Shown here one piece after another: positions 54,987 through 64,000 of a DNA stretch of 64,000 nucleotides. A model generated the notes under the pieces. It was not told the origin of the DNA and searched no databases. It saw only the letters and a program-made list of their open reading frames with translations. The stretch covers positions 1 to 64,000 of the forward strand of contig NZ_AKKK01000022.1 in NCBI RefSeq assembly GCF_000281065.1, given 5' to 3'. The first letter of the stretch is position 1. Each line of letters opens with the position of its first letter. The position numbers and the translations under genes were made by a program. This stretch comes from Arthrobacter sp. M2012083 (GTDB lineage Bacteria > Actinomycetota > Actinomycetes > Actinomycetales > Micrococcaceae).

Positions 54987-55903
54987 AAATCCTCATCGCC
55001 GACGACGACCAGATCTCCCGGATGATCACCAAGGCCGCCGTCGAGCAGTCCGGCCATGAGTGCATCGTGGCAGTTGACGGCGACTCGGCGTGGCAACTCT
55101 ATAAGGAGCACAGCCCGGAAGCTGTTGTGACCGACCTGATGATGCCCGGCCTCAACGGGCTGGACCTTTGCCGCGCCATTCGGGCGGCCGAGGAGGACCG
55201 GTATACCTACGTGATCCTGGTGACCTCGCACGGTTCCCGGAAAGACGTACTGGCCGGAATGGAAGCCGGAGCAGACGACTATGTCACCAAGCCCCTGGAT
55301 CCGTTCAGCCTGCACATCAGGCTCCTGGCTGCCCAACGCATTACCTCTTTGCATGCAGACCTGGCCCGGTACCGTTCCGCGCTGAGTGAGCAGGCTCGTA
55401 CCGACCCCCTGACAAAACTCCACAACCGCCTGAAACTGGCCGAAGACCTGGGTGCCCTGCATAGCGGGGGCGTGACCGGGCACAACTACTGCCTGGCCAT
55501 GGTGGACGTGGACAACTTCAAAAGCTACAACGACATCTATGGCCATCAGGCGGGCGACGCCGCATTGGTTGCCATCGCCTCGACGCTGGCTAGCGAAGTC
55601 AGGAAATCCGACGCCGTCTACAGGTTCGGCGGTGAGGAATTCCTGCTGGTCCTGCGGGATCAGGAGGCTCCCGGCGCTCGTATGGTCATGGAGCGTGTCC
55701 GCTCTGCAGTGCAGTCCCTGCGCATCGAGCACTCCGGCGATCCCGACGGCGTCCTGACCATCAGTGCGGGCATCTCGGCGTTCACCGAGGGGCGCCGTGC
55801 AGGAACCGAGCAACTCCTGCGTGAAGCCGATCTTGCCCTGTACGCAGCGAAAGCCTCCGGCCGGAACCGGGTGACCCTGGCCGATGCCCTCCGCTCAGAG
55901 TGA
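54983..55903 (+). CDS. response regulator with GGDEF diguanylate cyclase domain
   Basis: 306 residues: a REC domain (DDDQISRM, phospho-Asp in VVTDLMMPGLNG, Lys in YVTKPLDP) and a GGDEF domain with an active GGEEF near residue 217 and the RFGGEEFLLVLR context, plus DVDNFKSYNDIYGH. It makes cyclic di-GMP when phosphorylated. It is translationally coupled to the hybrid kinase, its probable phosphodonor through the HPt domain. Confidence 0.94.
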
Positions 55904-55972
55904 GCTTGCCACATCACGGGTCAAGGTGATTTCAGCAGCTTCCCGGCTCACCACCCGAGAGCCAAACTTGTA

Positions 55973-57220
55973 TCAGCACGTTGAGCTCTGAATGTTGCGG
56001 GCATTTACATTCCCGATGCCCGCCGGAAGGCGGTAATCGCCTGAGTTGCATGCCGTATTGTCTGTCATGGTCACATACGTCACCGGACGCTCGAAGTCGA
56101 CTGCCCCGCCCGTGGTCTTGATGTCGTTGTCTTTGAAGGTGTTCCCCACGATCTGGATGTGATGGATTTGCTTCGTGCCGTCGTAGTAGGCGTCGTGCAA
56201 CCCCCGCGGCGAACCCCAGACGGTGTTACCGGTAAGGTCGATGTTGTAGACAACCCCGGATCCTCCCGCAAGGTCGATCCCGGCGCCGTGACGGCCTCCG
56301 CGCACATTGTTATTGGCAATCCTGATGTCGTGAACGTCCTCATCGCCGTATGTGTGAACGGCGATACCGTCGTCGCCGTCAGTACCTTTGCGCTGGTCCA
56401 CAACATTTCCAACAATGTCTCCGTTGCTCGTGTTCATCGCATGGATGCCATCCAGTTCCACGTACTTTCCGTTGGTTACCGACTCTGTGCTGCTGTCCTT
56501 AACACACCACTTCACACCGCCGACAAACGCGATTGAGTACGTAAACGGGTTCCTAGTATGAACACCCTGTACTAGCGAATTCATCGAATTGCGTACGTCA
56601 ATCACGTACTCATTCAAGCGGCCCGGCACATTGCCGTTCAGTGTGTCACCTGACTGATCTGCCGTGAAGTTGGAGAGCGTCGTATTGTCGGCGCCGGCTG
56701 TCGTAACGATAGGATATCCGCCAGCGGGGCCAGTGTTACTCGTGAAGGAAGGACCAGCTTTCAGGATCGTTTCAGGGCCAACACCTTCAAGCTTTACATT
56801 GCTCAACATGCGCAGCTTGCCATTAAGAATGAACGTGCCCCCAGGGATTTTTACCACTCCGCCGCCAGCATTTCCGGCCGCGTTTATCCTGCCTTGGATA
56901 CTTGCAGTATCGTCGATGGAATCGTTCGGAATGGCAGTGACGTTGTAGATGCTGGTCGAACTGCTACCAGTGGCACCGCTTGTTGAACACGACGACGATG
57001 TGACCGTAAGGGCTGCGGCATTTTGAGCGGACCTAGCTGCCGCTGGGGCAGCGGTTGAGGCAAGAACACAAAGAACAACCACAGCACTGCCCATAGCGGT
57101 GCGGGCAGCGGATCCCTTCCGACGCTCACCGCCTGTTGCATATCCGGCCGTGGGCAATGCGTGACGAGTAGCGTCCGAAGAGGGCGCGCCGAAGTTAAGG
57201 TTGCCGCTGAAGTGGGTCAA
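55973..57220 (-). CDS. exported right-handed beta-helix protein
   Basis: About 415 residues. A long N-terminus precedes a signal core (MGSAVVVLCVLASTAAPAAA). The body consists of many short strands with Asn/Asp ladders (LEGVGPETILKAG, DGIHAMNTSNGDIVGN, IRIANNNVRGG, IQIVGNTFKDND), the pattern of pectate-lyase-like parallel beta-helices. Paired Cys lie near both ends. It may cleave or bind a polysaccharide. A TTG at 57220 with AGAGGAG upstream is a good start; the frame extends to 57271. It lies at the end of the minus-strand polysaccharide cluster. Confidence 0.75.
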   Translation of the reverse strand: MTHFSGNLNFGAPSSDATRHALPTAGYATGGERRKGSAARTAMGSAVVVLCVLASTAAPAAARSAQNAAALTVTSSSCSTSGATGSSSTSIYNVTAIPNDSIDDTASIQGRINAAGNAGGGVVKIPGGTFILNGKLRMLSNVKLEGVGPETILKAGPSFTSNTGPAGGYPIVTTAGADNTTLSNFTADQSGDTLNGNVPGRLNEYVIDVRNSMNSLVQGVHTRNPFTYSIAFVGGVKWCVKDSSTESVTNGKYVELDGIHAMNTSNGDIVGNVVDQRKGTDGDDGIAVHTYGDEDVHDIRIANNNVRGGRHGAGIDLAGGSGVVYNIDLTGNTVWGSPRGLHDAYYDGTKQIHHIQIVGNTFKDNDIKTTGGAVDFERPVTYVTMTDNTACNSGDYRLPAGIGNVNARNIQSSTC

Positions 57221-57362
57221 GGGTGTCAGTCTCCTCTTTGTTTTCGGGCTGGATGCGATGAGGCCGTCCACTGGTTTAGTGGGCGCACCTCGACGGTCGT
57301 GACGTTTACTTTGGATCTTTGTTGGGGCCGCAGCCGTCTAGCTCTTTCTGAGTTCGTCGGTG

Positions 57363-58697
57363 TCAAGCTGAAAGTGGCGTGTGCAGCTGCTGGATGACTT
57401 CTTTGTAGTCCTCAGTGCTGACTTTGTTTAGGACGTTGGCGTACTCCTCAAAGAGGTTCTCTTCGAAGCCGAACAGGAACATTGTCATCCCACATTCCAA
57501 GGCGTACCCCGGAGCAGTCCGCAATTGTTCGGCAAGGCTGTGCGACTGCGGTGAGCCGCCGGTGAAAGGTGACTCGGGAGGACCGGGGTTTTCACCGACC
57601 AGTCCCAGCCCTGCTCGCCGAGCCAAGGCGCTCGTGTACCTGTGGGAGGACCATTGTGATACGTCGTCCGTCAGCACGTTCTCGGTGTCAGTGGGAAGGC
57701 AGTGGTCTTGGCGCGGCACGGCAGCGGCCGCTCTCACGGCCGACACGTCATCCAAGCCGGTGAAGTCCACGTCCACGCCCGGCAACGTTGCGAGCACAGC
57801 GAACTGAACAGAATAGTCCAAGCCGCGTTCCTGGGCGCCATCCGGATTGGCCCGCCCGTCCAAGCCTCCTTCTATGGCTTTTGCTTTGTCATTCGGCAAG
57901 ACTCCGCGGCCCGCTACCGGAACATGCACTCGCCCTTGATACCCAAGTTTCCGTAGCTCGCTTATCTGCCATACGGCTGCGTCCACCGTGGATCCGGAAT
58001 ACCAGTCCCACCACCGTTGGACCTGCTCGTCAGTTACGGACCGCCCATGCCATGAACGGGTGCCCGGAATCCACCCCGGCATGGGGGAAGGCGCAACGCC
58101 CTCAGCCAAACCGATGCCGTGCTGGGGGGCGTCACCAAAAGCCCAGTACTCGCGTTCATTTCCACCGTCACCGGGCCCTGGGTACCCCAGCTCCCCGCTG
58201 GCATTCGTGCCGACTCGTATCGCTGCTATGCCCACAAACCCCAGGTCCGATGTGACCAGGGCCAAGTACTTTTGCGCCGCATCCCGCACATTGGCACTGA
58301 ATACGAGCTCGGCCCCCTCGTCCTTTGGCACACCCCCTGCGCTTCCCTTCAGCACACCTCCGGGCAGACGCCTTACCCAATCAGGCGGGTAATGCAGGCC
58401 AGGGGACAGAACCACAGCCAGGCCGGCCTCACGGCAACGGTTCAGGCGTTCCCGAACCTCCGCCACGTAGTGACGGTCCACCCGTCCGGCTCCCGGCTGA
58501 TACCGATCCCAAGCCAACGGTAATTCGACTACGGACACGCCTGCGTCGTGAAGTGCTGCGAGGCGTTCAGGAGTGCACATGGCGCCCAGGACCCCGAAGG
58601 ACAAGGGCTCCGGCGTTGGCTGGGTCTCCACACTGCAACCAACGATCACAGTTGCCATGACTATAGGCAGCAAGATAGAAGTGACAGGGCGTCTCAC
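57363..58697 (-). CDS. lipoprotein glycoside-hydrolase-like TIM-barrel protein
   Basis: 444 residues with a lipoprotein signal (MRRPVTSILLPIVMATVIVGC, lipobox V-G-C). The N-terminal barrel start resembles GH-A enzymes (LHDAGVSVVELPLAWDRYQP, GLAVVLSPGLHYPPDWV), and RVGTNASGELGYPG carries a Glu in the position of an acid/base. A C-terminal region has Cys and aromatic residues. It may trim a polysaccharide made by this cluster. GTG at 58697 overlaps the upstream gene as GTGA. Confidence 0.72.
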   Translation of the reverse strand: MRRPVTSILLPIVMATVIVGCSVETQPTPEPLSFGVLGAMCTPERLAALHDAGVSVVELPLAWDRYQPGAGRVDRHYVAEVRERLNRCREAGLAVVLSPGLHYPPDWVRRLPGGVLKGSAGGVPKDEGAELVFSANVRDAAQKYLALVTSDLGFVGIAAIRVGTNASGELGYPGPGDGGNEREYWAFGDAPQHGIGLAEGVAPSPMPGWIPGTRSWHGRSVTDEQVQRWWDWYSGSTVDAAVWQISELRKLGYQGRVHVPVAGRGVLPNDKAKAIEGGLDGRANPDGAQERGLDYSVQFAVLATLPGVDVDFTGLDDVSAVRAAAAVPRQDHCLPTDTENVLTDDVSQWSSHRYTSALARRAGLGLVGENPGPPESPFTGGSPQSHSLAEQLRTAPGYALECGMTMFLFGFEENLFEEYANVLNKVSTEDYKEVIQQLHTPLSA

Positions 58698-60274
58698 CGG
58701 TAGCCGCCCGTGACCGGAGGCAGTATCATCCCTCCGGCGATAGCAGCCTCGAGCTTTGTTCGGTCCAGCTGCCAAACAACTGTGTCACCGGAGGTTGGTC
58801 CAGTGAAAGTGAAAACCGGTTGGGCGTTCTCCTGCAGCCAAACCAGGAACTCAGGCGAAGCGAAACCGTAGCCCTCGCTCAGTTGCCTCCCCTGTGTTAG
58901 GACATACTGCGCATCGCGGTCATGCAGGGACTGCAAGGATGGCAGGACCTCCCACCCCTCATGCGGCATGAGCGCGAACTCACCGGTTACTGATGTCAAA
59001 CCCACTTTGGAGGACGGGGGCAGCTCGGCGTTCATCCAGTCCCGGGCACGGACAAGTCCGTCATCGACTACTGACCTTGCCTGAACACCCAGAAAAAGAC
59101 TGAGCATGGTCATGATTGCTGTGGCAACTATGACGACCCCCCGGAGGCTGGGCCGCCATTTCACCACCATCACAGCGGTTACGGGCACCGAGACCAGGGC
59201 AGCCAGCACCACACAGTAGCCAAACTGTTCCTCTGCCGCCCCGAAGAAGACGGAGTAGATACCCACCAAGCCGGTAAAAAGCGAGAACAAACCAATAGCC
59301 CGCCGTCCCACCAGCGGAGACATGGCAGTCACTGCCCCCGCCACGATGGAAAGGCCCAGTAGCAGATAGCTGGTGCCGAAGCGTCCGGCCAGGTCAATGA
59401 GCCGGTCTGTAAGGCTCACGCTGTGGACTGAATTGAAGCCTGTCATCTGAACGACGCCCATCATTCGAAGGACACCCACGGATTTTTGTTCAATGAACTG
59501 CGGAAACAGCCCGCTGGCAGCGATCAAACCCAGATAAATCAGGTAGGGAACTGTGGAGCATGCGAGGATTCGCAAGGCTGTTTGGAGGGGCACCGTTCTG
59601 CGCCAGACCACCGCGGCAAGTAACGGAACAACGGTGAACACGGCAGTCATGTCTTTCATTGCAATGGCCAGTCCGAAGACCAATCCGGCGCTGATTTCAA
59701 GCCACAGACGGGTTCGCCCCGACTTACGGTCGAGCAGCAACAGGACCAATAACCATCCCGATAGGACCGTCAGGCCAGCTGGAGTCTCCATCATCAACCG
59801 CCCATCCATGCGAAGGACAAACGGGTCGCTGGCCAGGATGACGCCAGCCACAACAGCAGGTCCAACACCCACCAGACGGCGAACCAACAGGAAACAGACA
59901 ACCACCGCAACTGCTCCGAGGACACTATTGACCCAGCGCAACTGCAGCACCAAATCCGTGGAGTGGCCTTCCAGGCCCAACACGCGGATGACCACAGCAT
60001 TAAGGGCGTATGAGCCTGGGGGGTGCAGGAAAAACGGGGTGCCAAAGATTGATGGCATGTGCCCATCCGCTATTTGCCTTGCAATATCTGCATAGGTTAC
60101 TTCGTCAATGAAGACGTCATTGGCCCGTTGAACACCGAACACCCGGAAGACCGTGGCCAACAAACCTACAAGGACTGCAACCCACAAGTGTCCCCGCAAT
60201 GCCCTCTGCGAGGCACGGGCAGACCTCCGCGCTCGATTCCTCGGCCGAGATACCTTGAGTGCAATAGAAGTCAT
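58694..60274 (-). CDS. glycosyltransferase family 39 (ArnT/PMT-like) membrane protein
   Basis: 526 residues with about 10-12 hydrophobic helices. The first extracytoplasmic loop carries the catalytic acidic pair in VFIDEVTYADIARQI, and a following HPPGSYALNAVVI matches the GT39 fold. Such enzymes move sugars from polyprenyl-phosphate donors to lipids, proteins or polymers outside the cell. It overlaps the PIG-L deacetylase gene by one base and the lipoprotein by four. Confidence 0.85.
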   Translation of the reverse strand: MTSIALKVSRPRNRARRSARASQRALRGHLWVAVLVGLLATVFRVFGVQRANDVFIDEVTYADIARQIADGHMPSIFGTPFFLHPPGSYALNAVVIRVLGLEGHSTDLVLQLRWVNSVLGAVAVVVCFLLVRRLVGVGPAVVAGVILASDPFVLRMDGRLMMETPAGLTVLSGWLLVLLLLDRKSGRTRLWLEISAGLVFGLAIAMKDMTAVFTVVPLLAAVVWRRTVPLQTALRILACSTVPYLIYLGLIAASGLFPQFIEQKSVGVLRMMGVVQMTGFNSVHSVSLTDRLIDLAGRFGTSYLLLGLSIVAGAVTAMSPLVGRRAIGLFSLFTGLVGIYSVFFGAAEEQFGYCVVLAALVSVPVTAVMVVKWRPSLRGVVIVATAIMTMLSLFLGVQARSVVDDGLVRARDWMNAELPPSSKVGLTSVTGEFALMPHEGWEVLPSLQSLHDRDAQYVLTQGRQLSEGYGFASPEFLVWLQENAQPVFTFTGPTSGDTVVWQLDRTKLEAAIAGGMILPPVTGGYR

Positions 60275-61080
60275 CAGGCACTGCCGTTAATAAGTCCGGG
60301 TACAAAGTACGTTTCCGGTTTCAGTGGGATTACTCCGCTGGGGAATAGGGCATCTACCTGCGTGGAATACTGCCTGATTCGCCCGGGTTTTGCGTCGAGT
60401 CCGGTATCCCAGGTCCATGGCACAAAGCCCAACTTAGACATATGCGTTTCGTCCGGGCCGACAGCCAGATCATAGGGGAAGTCTGAGTACATCACGACGT
60501 TGGCCGGGTGTCCCTGGCCCAGCTCGCGGGTAATGAGGTGGTCCACATGCTTCCCCACCCCTGCCGGGCAAAACAACAGCTCGGCTTTGGTTTGTGCCAT
60601 GAGTCCGGCGACGCCGGAGCGAAGCTGGCGGATGAGGGCTCGATCACCCTTGGCGATCCTTCCCAACGCGATGTCGAACCGGTACGTGGGGTAGCGGTGG
60701 GTGAGCTCCGGGAGCAGCCTCTCCCACGCGCCGCTCCCCAGCATCGGTGGCTTGCGTCGTCGAAACAGCGCGTCCACTTCACCGAGGTGGATGGACTCAA
60801 CTCCCATGTCCTGCAGCACGGCGCGGTCCTCCGACTGCCTGGCCCGGAACAGGTCCCCAGCATCCGGAACGGTGCATTGGCGCATGAAGGACCGAGCCGC
60901 CCGTGTGTGGGGTGATGGCATTGCCTCAGTGAACAGCGTGGCCACGATGATCTGCCGCCCTTGGGCCTGGGCTTCAATAAGCGCGCCGCATGACAGGACT
61001 GCATCATCAAGATGGGGTGACAGGAACAACCAGGGGGCGTCGCCCCCCATGGAACGTTCAATTCGTGATTGGAGCGGCAT
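60274..61080 (-). CDS. PIG-L family deacetylase
   Basis: A 268-residue LmbE/PIG-L zinc deacetylase: the N-terminal metal motif reads FLSPHLDDAVLSCG (H-x-D-D) and the distal His is in GKHVDHLITREL. These remove N-acetyl groups from sugar intermediates such as GlcNAc-linked precursors. It starts just after the GT4 gene (TGAATG) and belongs to the polysaccharide operon. Confidence 0.88.
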   Translation of the reverse strand: MPLQSRIERSMGGDAPWLFLSPHLDDAVLSCGALIEAQAQGRQIIVATLFTEAMPSPHTRAARSFMRQCTVPDAGDLFRARQSEDRAVLQDMGVESIHLGEVDALFRRRKPPMLGSGAWERLLPELTHRYPTYRFDIALGRIAKGDRALIRQLRSGVAGLMAQTKAELLFCPAGVGKHVDHLITRELGQGHPANVVMYSDFPYDLAVGPDETHMSKLGFVPWTWDTGLDAKPGRIRQYSTQVDALFPSGVIPLKPETYFVPGLINGSA

Positions 61081-62226
61081 TCAAGCCCTTTCAGCGTCGA
61101 CGGCTTGGGGCCGCCGGGTTTGAGGATTTTTCAGTTCAGTGAGAGCCGTGCGGTAGGCCTGCGCCTGCTGGTCGGCGAGCGCATCCCAGTTGTAACCGGC
61201 GGCAAACTTCCGCCCTTGCTCAGCCACGTCCTCCAGCCCCGTTTGGGAGTATCGGGTGGCAATTTCATCAGCCAGGGCAAGAACATCGAAGGCCTCGACT
61301 ATCCAGCCCGTGCCCGGAGGAATGATCTCTCTCAGGCAAGGAATGTCGAAGGCGATAACCGGAGTGCCGGCCGCGAGCGCGTCGATGGCCACTAGCCCGA
61401 ACGTCTCGTGCCGCGAAGGCACTACCAGCAGCCGGGCATTGCTGAGAGCCTGGAACTTCCTATCCCCGGACAGCCACCCGAGCATCTGTACGCGCTTGGA
61501 GAGACCCTTGTCCCGAACGGACATGCGCAACCGTTCTTCGTCCGGGCCCGTACCGGCGATCAGCAGGTCGCCTTCTACCCTTTCGCAGGCGTGAGCCCAG
61601 GCTTCCAGAAGGAGATCCAAGCCCTTGTGCCCGTACTCCAGTCGTCCGATGAAGAGGACATCCTTCCCCAGCCGGGGTTGGTTGTTCCAGACTCCAGGAT
61701 CTACGCCGTTGCCGATGACGTCCACATGCAGCTCCGGGTTCAGGTCCTGTAACCGATCTCCGATGCCCTGTGAGACCGAAATGAGCCTGCGGTGCTTCCG
61801 CACGCCCAGCCGCTCTATCCAGTGCAGGGGTAGCTTGTACTGCCGCGCCTTGTCTTTGGCGTGCAGCCACTGGACAACACCAATGGTGGGGCGCTTGGTC
61901 CAGAGCGGTGCGGCCATGGTGGAAAACGGGGCGAAGAAATCCTCCACCACTAGCTCGGTAGCTGACCGGCGCTTGCATACCTCAAACGGTAGCCGGGCCA
62001 CATAGGCCACCAGCCTGGTCAATCGGTTCCCACCGGCGCCGAAGCCGATGGGCACATAGTGCACACCGTCCTCCACGCGTTCCTGCCAGCCCGGATAGCG
62101 GGTGGTCAGCACTGTGACGTGGAAGCCTTTTGCCGTCAGGCGGCGATTGATTTCGTGGGTTCGCACGGACCCTCCGCCTGCCCCGGGCATGCGTGGATCT
62201 TCAAAGCCCAAATGCAAAACTCTCAT
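61081..62226 (-). CDS. glycosyltransferase family 4
   Basis: A 381-residue GT-B glycosyltransferase: the N-terminal GGGSVRTHEINRRL region, then the C-terminal donor domain with LFIGRLEYGHKGLDLLLEAW, MLGWLSGDRKFQALS and the E-x7-E-like VPSRHETFGLVAIDALAAGTPVIA. It transfers a sugar from a nucleotide donor in the cytoplasm. The ATG at 62226 overlaps the flippase stop as ATGA; an upstream frame to 62301 is a shadow. Confidence 0.9.
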   Translation of the reverse strand: MRVLHLGFEDPRMPGAGGGSVRTHEINRRLTAKGFHVTVLTTRYPGWQERVEDGVHYVPIGFGAGGNRLTRLVAYVARLPFEVCKRRSATELVVEDFFAPFSTMAAPLWTKRPTIGVVQWLHAKDKARQYKLPLHWIERLGVRKHRRLISVSQGIGDRLQDLNPELHVDVIGNGVDPGVWNNQPRLGKDVLFIGRLEYGHKGLDLLLEAWAHACERVEGDLLIAGTGPDEERLRMSVRDKGLSKRVQMLGWLSGDRKFQALSNARLLVVPSRHETFGLVAIDALAAGTPVIAFDIPCLREIIPPGTGWIVEAFDVLALADEIATRYSQTGLEDVAEQGRKFAAGYNWDALADQQAQAYRTALTELKNPQTRRPQAVDAERA

Positions 62227-63842
62227 AGCTGTCTTCCCGTCTCTACATTTCTGGAGGGCACCCTGCCCGCTACAACTCCGCTGAATCCGGAGCAGTGGCA
62301 TCGGCTTTGGGAAGCACGTCGGTGTAGCGCCCTATGCGACCGGCGGCCGGTCGTTTTGCTGCGTTTGCCGACCTGGCGCCGTCGGGAAATCTTGAAGTCA
62401 TTCCTGCGCGGCAGCATGCCGCGCTGGTGAGCAAGAACGGTGGCACCGCTGATGCCGGCGAGAAGCAACCAGAGCAAGGGCTGCAGGTGGGCGGCGACGG
62501 CAAGGACCACGATCAAGGCGAACGCCAGGCTGGCGAACCTGCCTGCCCGCTTTCCCGGGTTGGCAGACGCCAACACGGGACGCGCCAATAGTGTCAGGAC
62601 CAGGCCGGCGGTCACGGCCCCGATGGCAGATCCCACGGCCATTCCCGAGACGGCGTTCAGTTGCCAGCCGATCCAAAGCCCGCCAATAACCAGAAGACAC
62701 GCACAAGCGAGGCCGATTTGGCAGCGGCGGTAGGCACGCATGGCTAGGAGTATGGTGGCGAGCACCATCAGGACGGCATAGCCGAGACCGGAAGCCGCCA
62801 GCCATGGCAGGAGTCCAAGGGAGCCGTGATACTTCTGCGGAACAATGACGCCGGACATCAGGGGCGGTGCCGTGGCGATGATGGCGAAGGCCACCACCAC
62901 AAGCTGTCCGAACGAGGCGAAAGAAGCGCCCAGCACCTCGCCGACCTTGACTCCAGGGGTGCGAAGCAAGGGAAATGCAACCAGCGCGGTTCCTGCAGCC
63001 ACGTAAACGGGCCCCTTGGCAATGGTGGCGAGCGCTTGGAAACCCGCCGCCTCAACCGAGCCATTGTCCAGAAAGCCGACCACTACGACGTCGATCCCCA
63101 CCAGCACGGACACAATGCACAGAACCGACGCGATATCGCTGGTTTCGGCCCATCGCCACTTCTCGAGCAACACGCGCGGACGCCAGCGGAGGTCCCGATA
63201 GAACGACCACGGCACCACCAGCGGCGCCAGGCACCCCGCGACAAAACCGAGCACCGCTCCCCCGGCACCCCATGCCATCAAGATCACCAGCAGGCTGAAG
63301 ATCAACCGCAAGACAACCTCCCCGATGGTTGACACTGCGTACCACGTGAAGCGGAGTTCGCCCTGAAGCCACCCGGCAGGGGCATTCACAACAAAAATGA
63401 CGAAGGCTGCCAGTGCCACCGCTGCTGCCAGGGCCGGGGTGGCGAGCGCGAGAGTCACACCGCCAGTGATGGCTGCTGCGGCAATACCCGCCAGGCAGGA
63501 CACGAATACCGAGAAGGCCACGCCGTTCCGTCGCTCTTCGGAGCCTTCCGGATGCACTGCAACCACATGCGACAGCGGAAGCGGAACCATCGCGTTGGCC
63601 ACGATCCCCACAACTCCGAGGATCATTGCGGCAGCCGCGAACTGTGTGTAATCCGCTGTCCCCAGCATGTTGGCCATAAGCAGCGTGCACGCGTAGCTCA
63701 CCACGCCCACCAGTCCTGCGGACACAGCGAGGAAGCCACTGTTTTGAGCTATGTTGACGTCTTGATCCGGCGTCCTTTCCTTGCTTTCAGCCCTGGGCCT
63801 CAAGCTCACTGCGGTTATTACAGCCTGTTCGGATAAATCCAC
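62223..63842 (-). CDS. polysaccharide flippase-like membrane protein (Wzx/MATE fold)
   Basis: 539 residues with about 12-14 hydrophobic helices and a charged cytoplasmic N-terminus. The pattern (VSYACTLLMANMLGTADYTQF, AAAMILGVVGIVANAMVPL) is that of the Wzx/RfbX oligosaccharide flippases. The last ~55 residues are Arg/His/Ser-rich and look unlike a protein end; another frame over 62270-62420 reads more like a natural tail, so a frameshift is possible. A GTG start at 63842 lies 7 bp after the preceding stop. Confidence 0.8.
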   Translation of the reverse strand: MDLSEQAVITAVSLRPRAESKERTPDQDVNIAQNSGFLAVSAGLVGVVSYACTLLMANMLGTADYTQFAAAAMILGVVGIVANAMVPLPLSHVVAVHPEGSEERRNGVAFSVFVSCLAGIAAAAITGGVTLALATPALAAAVALAAFVIFVVNAPAGWLQGELRFTWYAVSTIGEVVLRLIFSLLVILMAWGAGGAVLGFVAGCLAPLVVPWSFYRDLRWRPRVLLEKWRWAETSDIASVLCIVSVLVGIDVVVVGFLDNGSVEAAGFQALATIAKGPVYVAAGTALVAFPLLRTPGVKVGEVLGASFASFGQLVVVAFAIIATAPPLMSGVIVPQKYHGSLGLLPWLAASGLGYAVLMVLATILLAMRAYRRCQIGLACACLLVIGGLWIGWQLNAVSGMAVGSAIGAVTAGLVLTLLARPVLASANPGKRAGRFASLAFALIVVLAVAAHLQPLLWLLLAGISGATVLAHQRGMLPRRNDFKISRRRQVGKRSKTTGRRSHRALHRRASQSRCHCSGFSGVVAGRVPSRNVETGRQL

Positions 63843-63849
63843 TGATCAG

Positions 63850-64000
63850 CTACCGATACTGGCCATCGTTGGCTTCGGCCGGGACGAAGACATTTCCCGG
63901 TCCGGCCAGCAGTGTGTTTCGGCCTGCCGATCGGATTTCCGCAGTGGCCACGCCGATCTTCTTCATCGCGGCGAAAGCCTCGAACTCGTCCCGGCCCTTC
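63850..64000 (-). CDS. unidentified gene, C-terminal fragment
   Basis: Only the last 50 residues lie in the window (KGRDEFEAFAAMKKIG... to ...FVPAEANDGQYR, stop at 63850). I do not recognise the family. It is on the same strand and close to the flippase, so probably belongs to the polysaccharide operon. Confidence 0.55.
   Translation of the reverse strand, partial: KGRDEFEAFAAMKKIGVATAEIRSAGRNTLLAGPGNVFVPAEANDGQYR

Overview
The window is high-GC DNA from an actinobacterium, most likely a soil member of the Micrococcaceae (Arthrobacter / Paenarthrobacter / Pseudarthrobacter type). This rests on the zwf-opcA junction at the left edge, dense C-ending codon use, frequent GTG starts, many 4-base ATGA/GTGA gene overlaps, an actinobacterial-type paa operon with a PaaR-like operator, and a zinc-finger-fused ECF sigma factor. 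I see no rRNA, tRNA, CRISPR array, insertion sequence, integrase or replication origin.

Region 1 (1-927): the 3' end of zwf and complete opcA (pentose phosphate pathway). Region 2 (924-20846): a large catabolic island, almost all on the minus strand. It holds an MHS-family importer, a TauD/TfdA dioxygenase, a three-subunit molybdenum hydroxylase with its XdhC-type maturation factor, an aldehyde dehydrogenase, a RidA-type deaminase, a Rieske oxygenase with a separately encoded reductase, a type I extradiol dioxygenase, an alpha/beta hydrolase, two SDRs, a ThDP enzyme, a hydrolase-like protein without a nucleophile, a small recombinase-like HTH protein, a cupin, a MarR regulator and an aspartate dehydrogenase-like enzyme. 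Three promoters in the island (MarR/cupin, aldehyde dehydrogenase, importer) share an 18-bp motif with 12 of 18 positions invariant, so one regulator, probably the MarR protein, may control the whole set. The enzyme set fits hydroxylation, dihydroxylation and meta cleavage of an aromatic, perhaps N-containing, ring. The substrate cannot be read from the sequence.

Region 3 (20927-31261): a regulator made of two fused TetR units, divergent from an operon for a ferric/thiamine-type ABC importer (lipoprotein, fused double permease, ATPase), a threonine aldolase-like PLP enzyme, an amidohydrolase and an orphan AceE-like pyruvate dehydrogenase E1. Region 4 (31273-42452): cell-surface genes. These are an ECF sigma factor fused to a zinc-finger anti-sigma-like segment, hydrophobic helices and a Pro/Thr-linked C-terminal domain; a three-repeat SLH protein with a choice-of-anchor-L-like end; a membrane GT2 synthase divergent from a GH18-like protein with two CBM5/12-like modules; two lipoproteins; and a 47-residue CxxC micro-protein.

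Region 5 (42545-47556): paaA-B-C-D-E plus an enoyl-CoA hydratase/isomerase (phenylacetyl-CoA epoxidation), with a clear promoter and PaaR-like operator. Region 6 (47694-55903): LMW protein tyrosine phosphatase, a LysM protein, a Tat-exported PhoD phosphatase, a 64-bp REP-like palindrome, and a hybrid histidine kinase translationally coupled to a REC-GGDEF diguanylate cyclase. Region 7 (55973-64000, minus strand): extracellular polysaccharide genes (flippase, GT4, PIG-L deacetylase, GT39, TIM-barrel hydrolase lipoprotein, beta-helix protein), entering on the right as a truncated gene.
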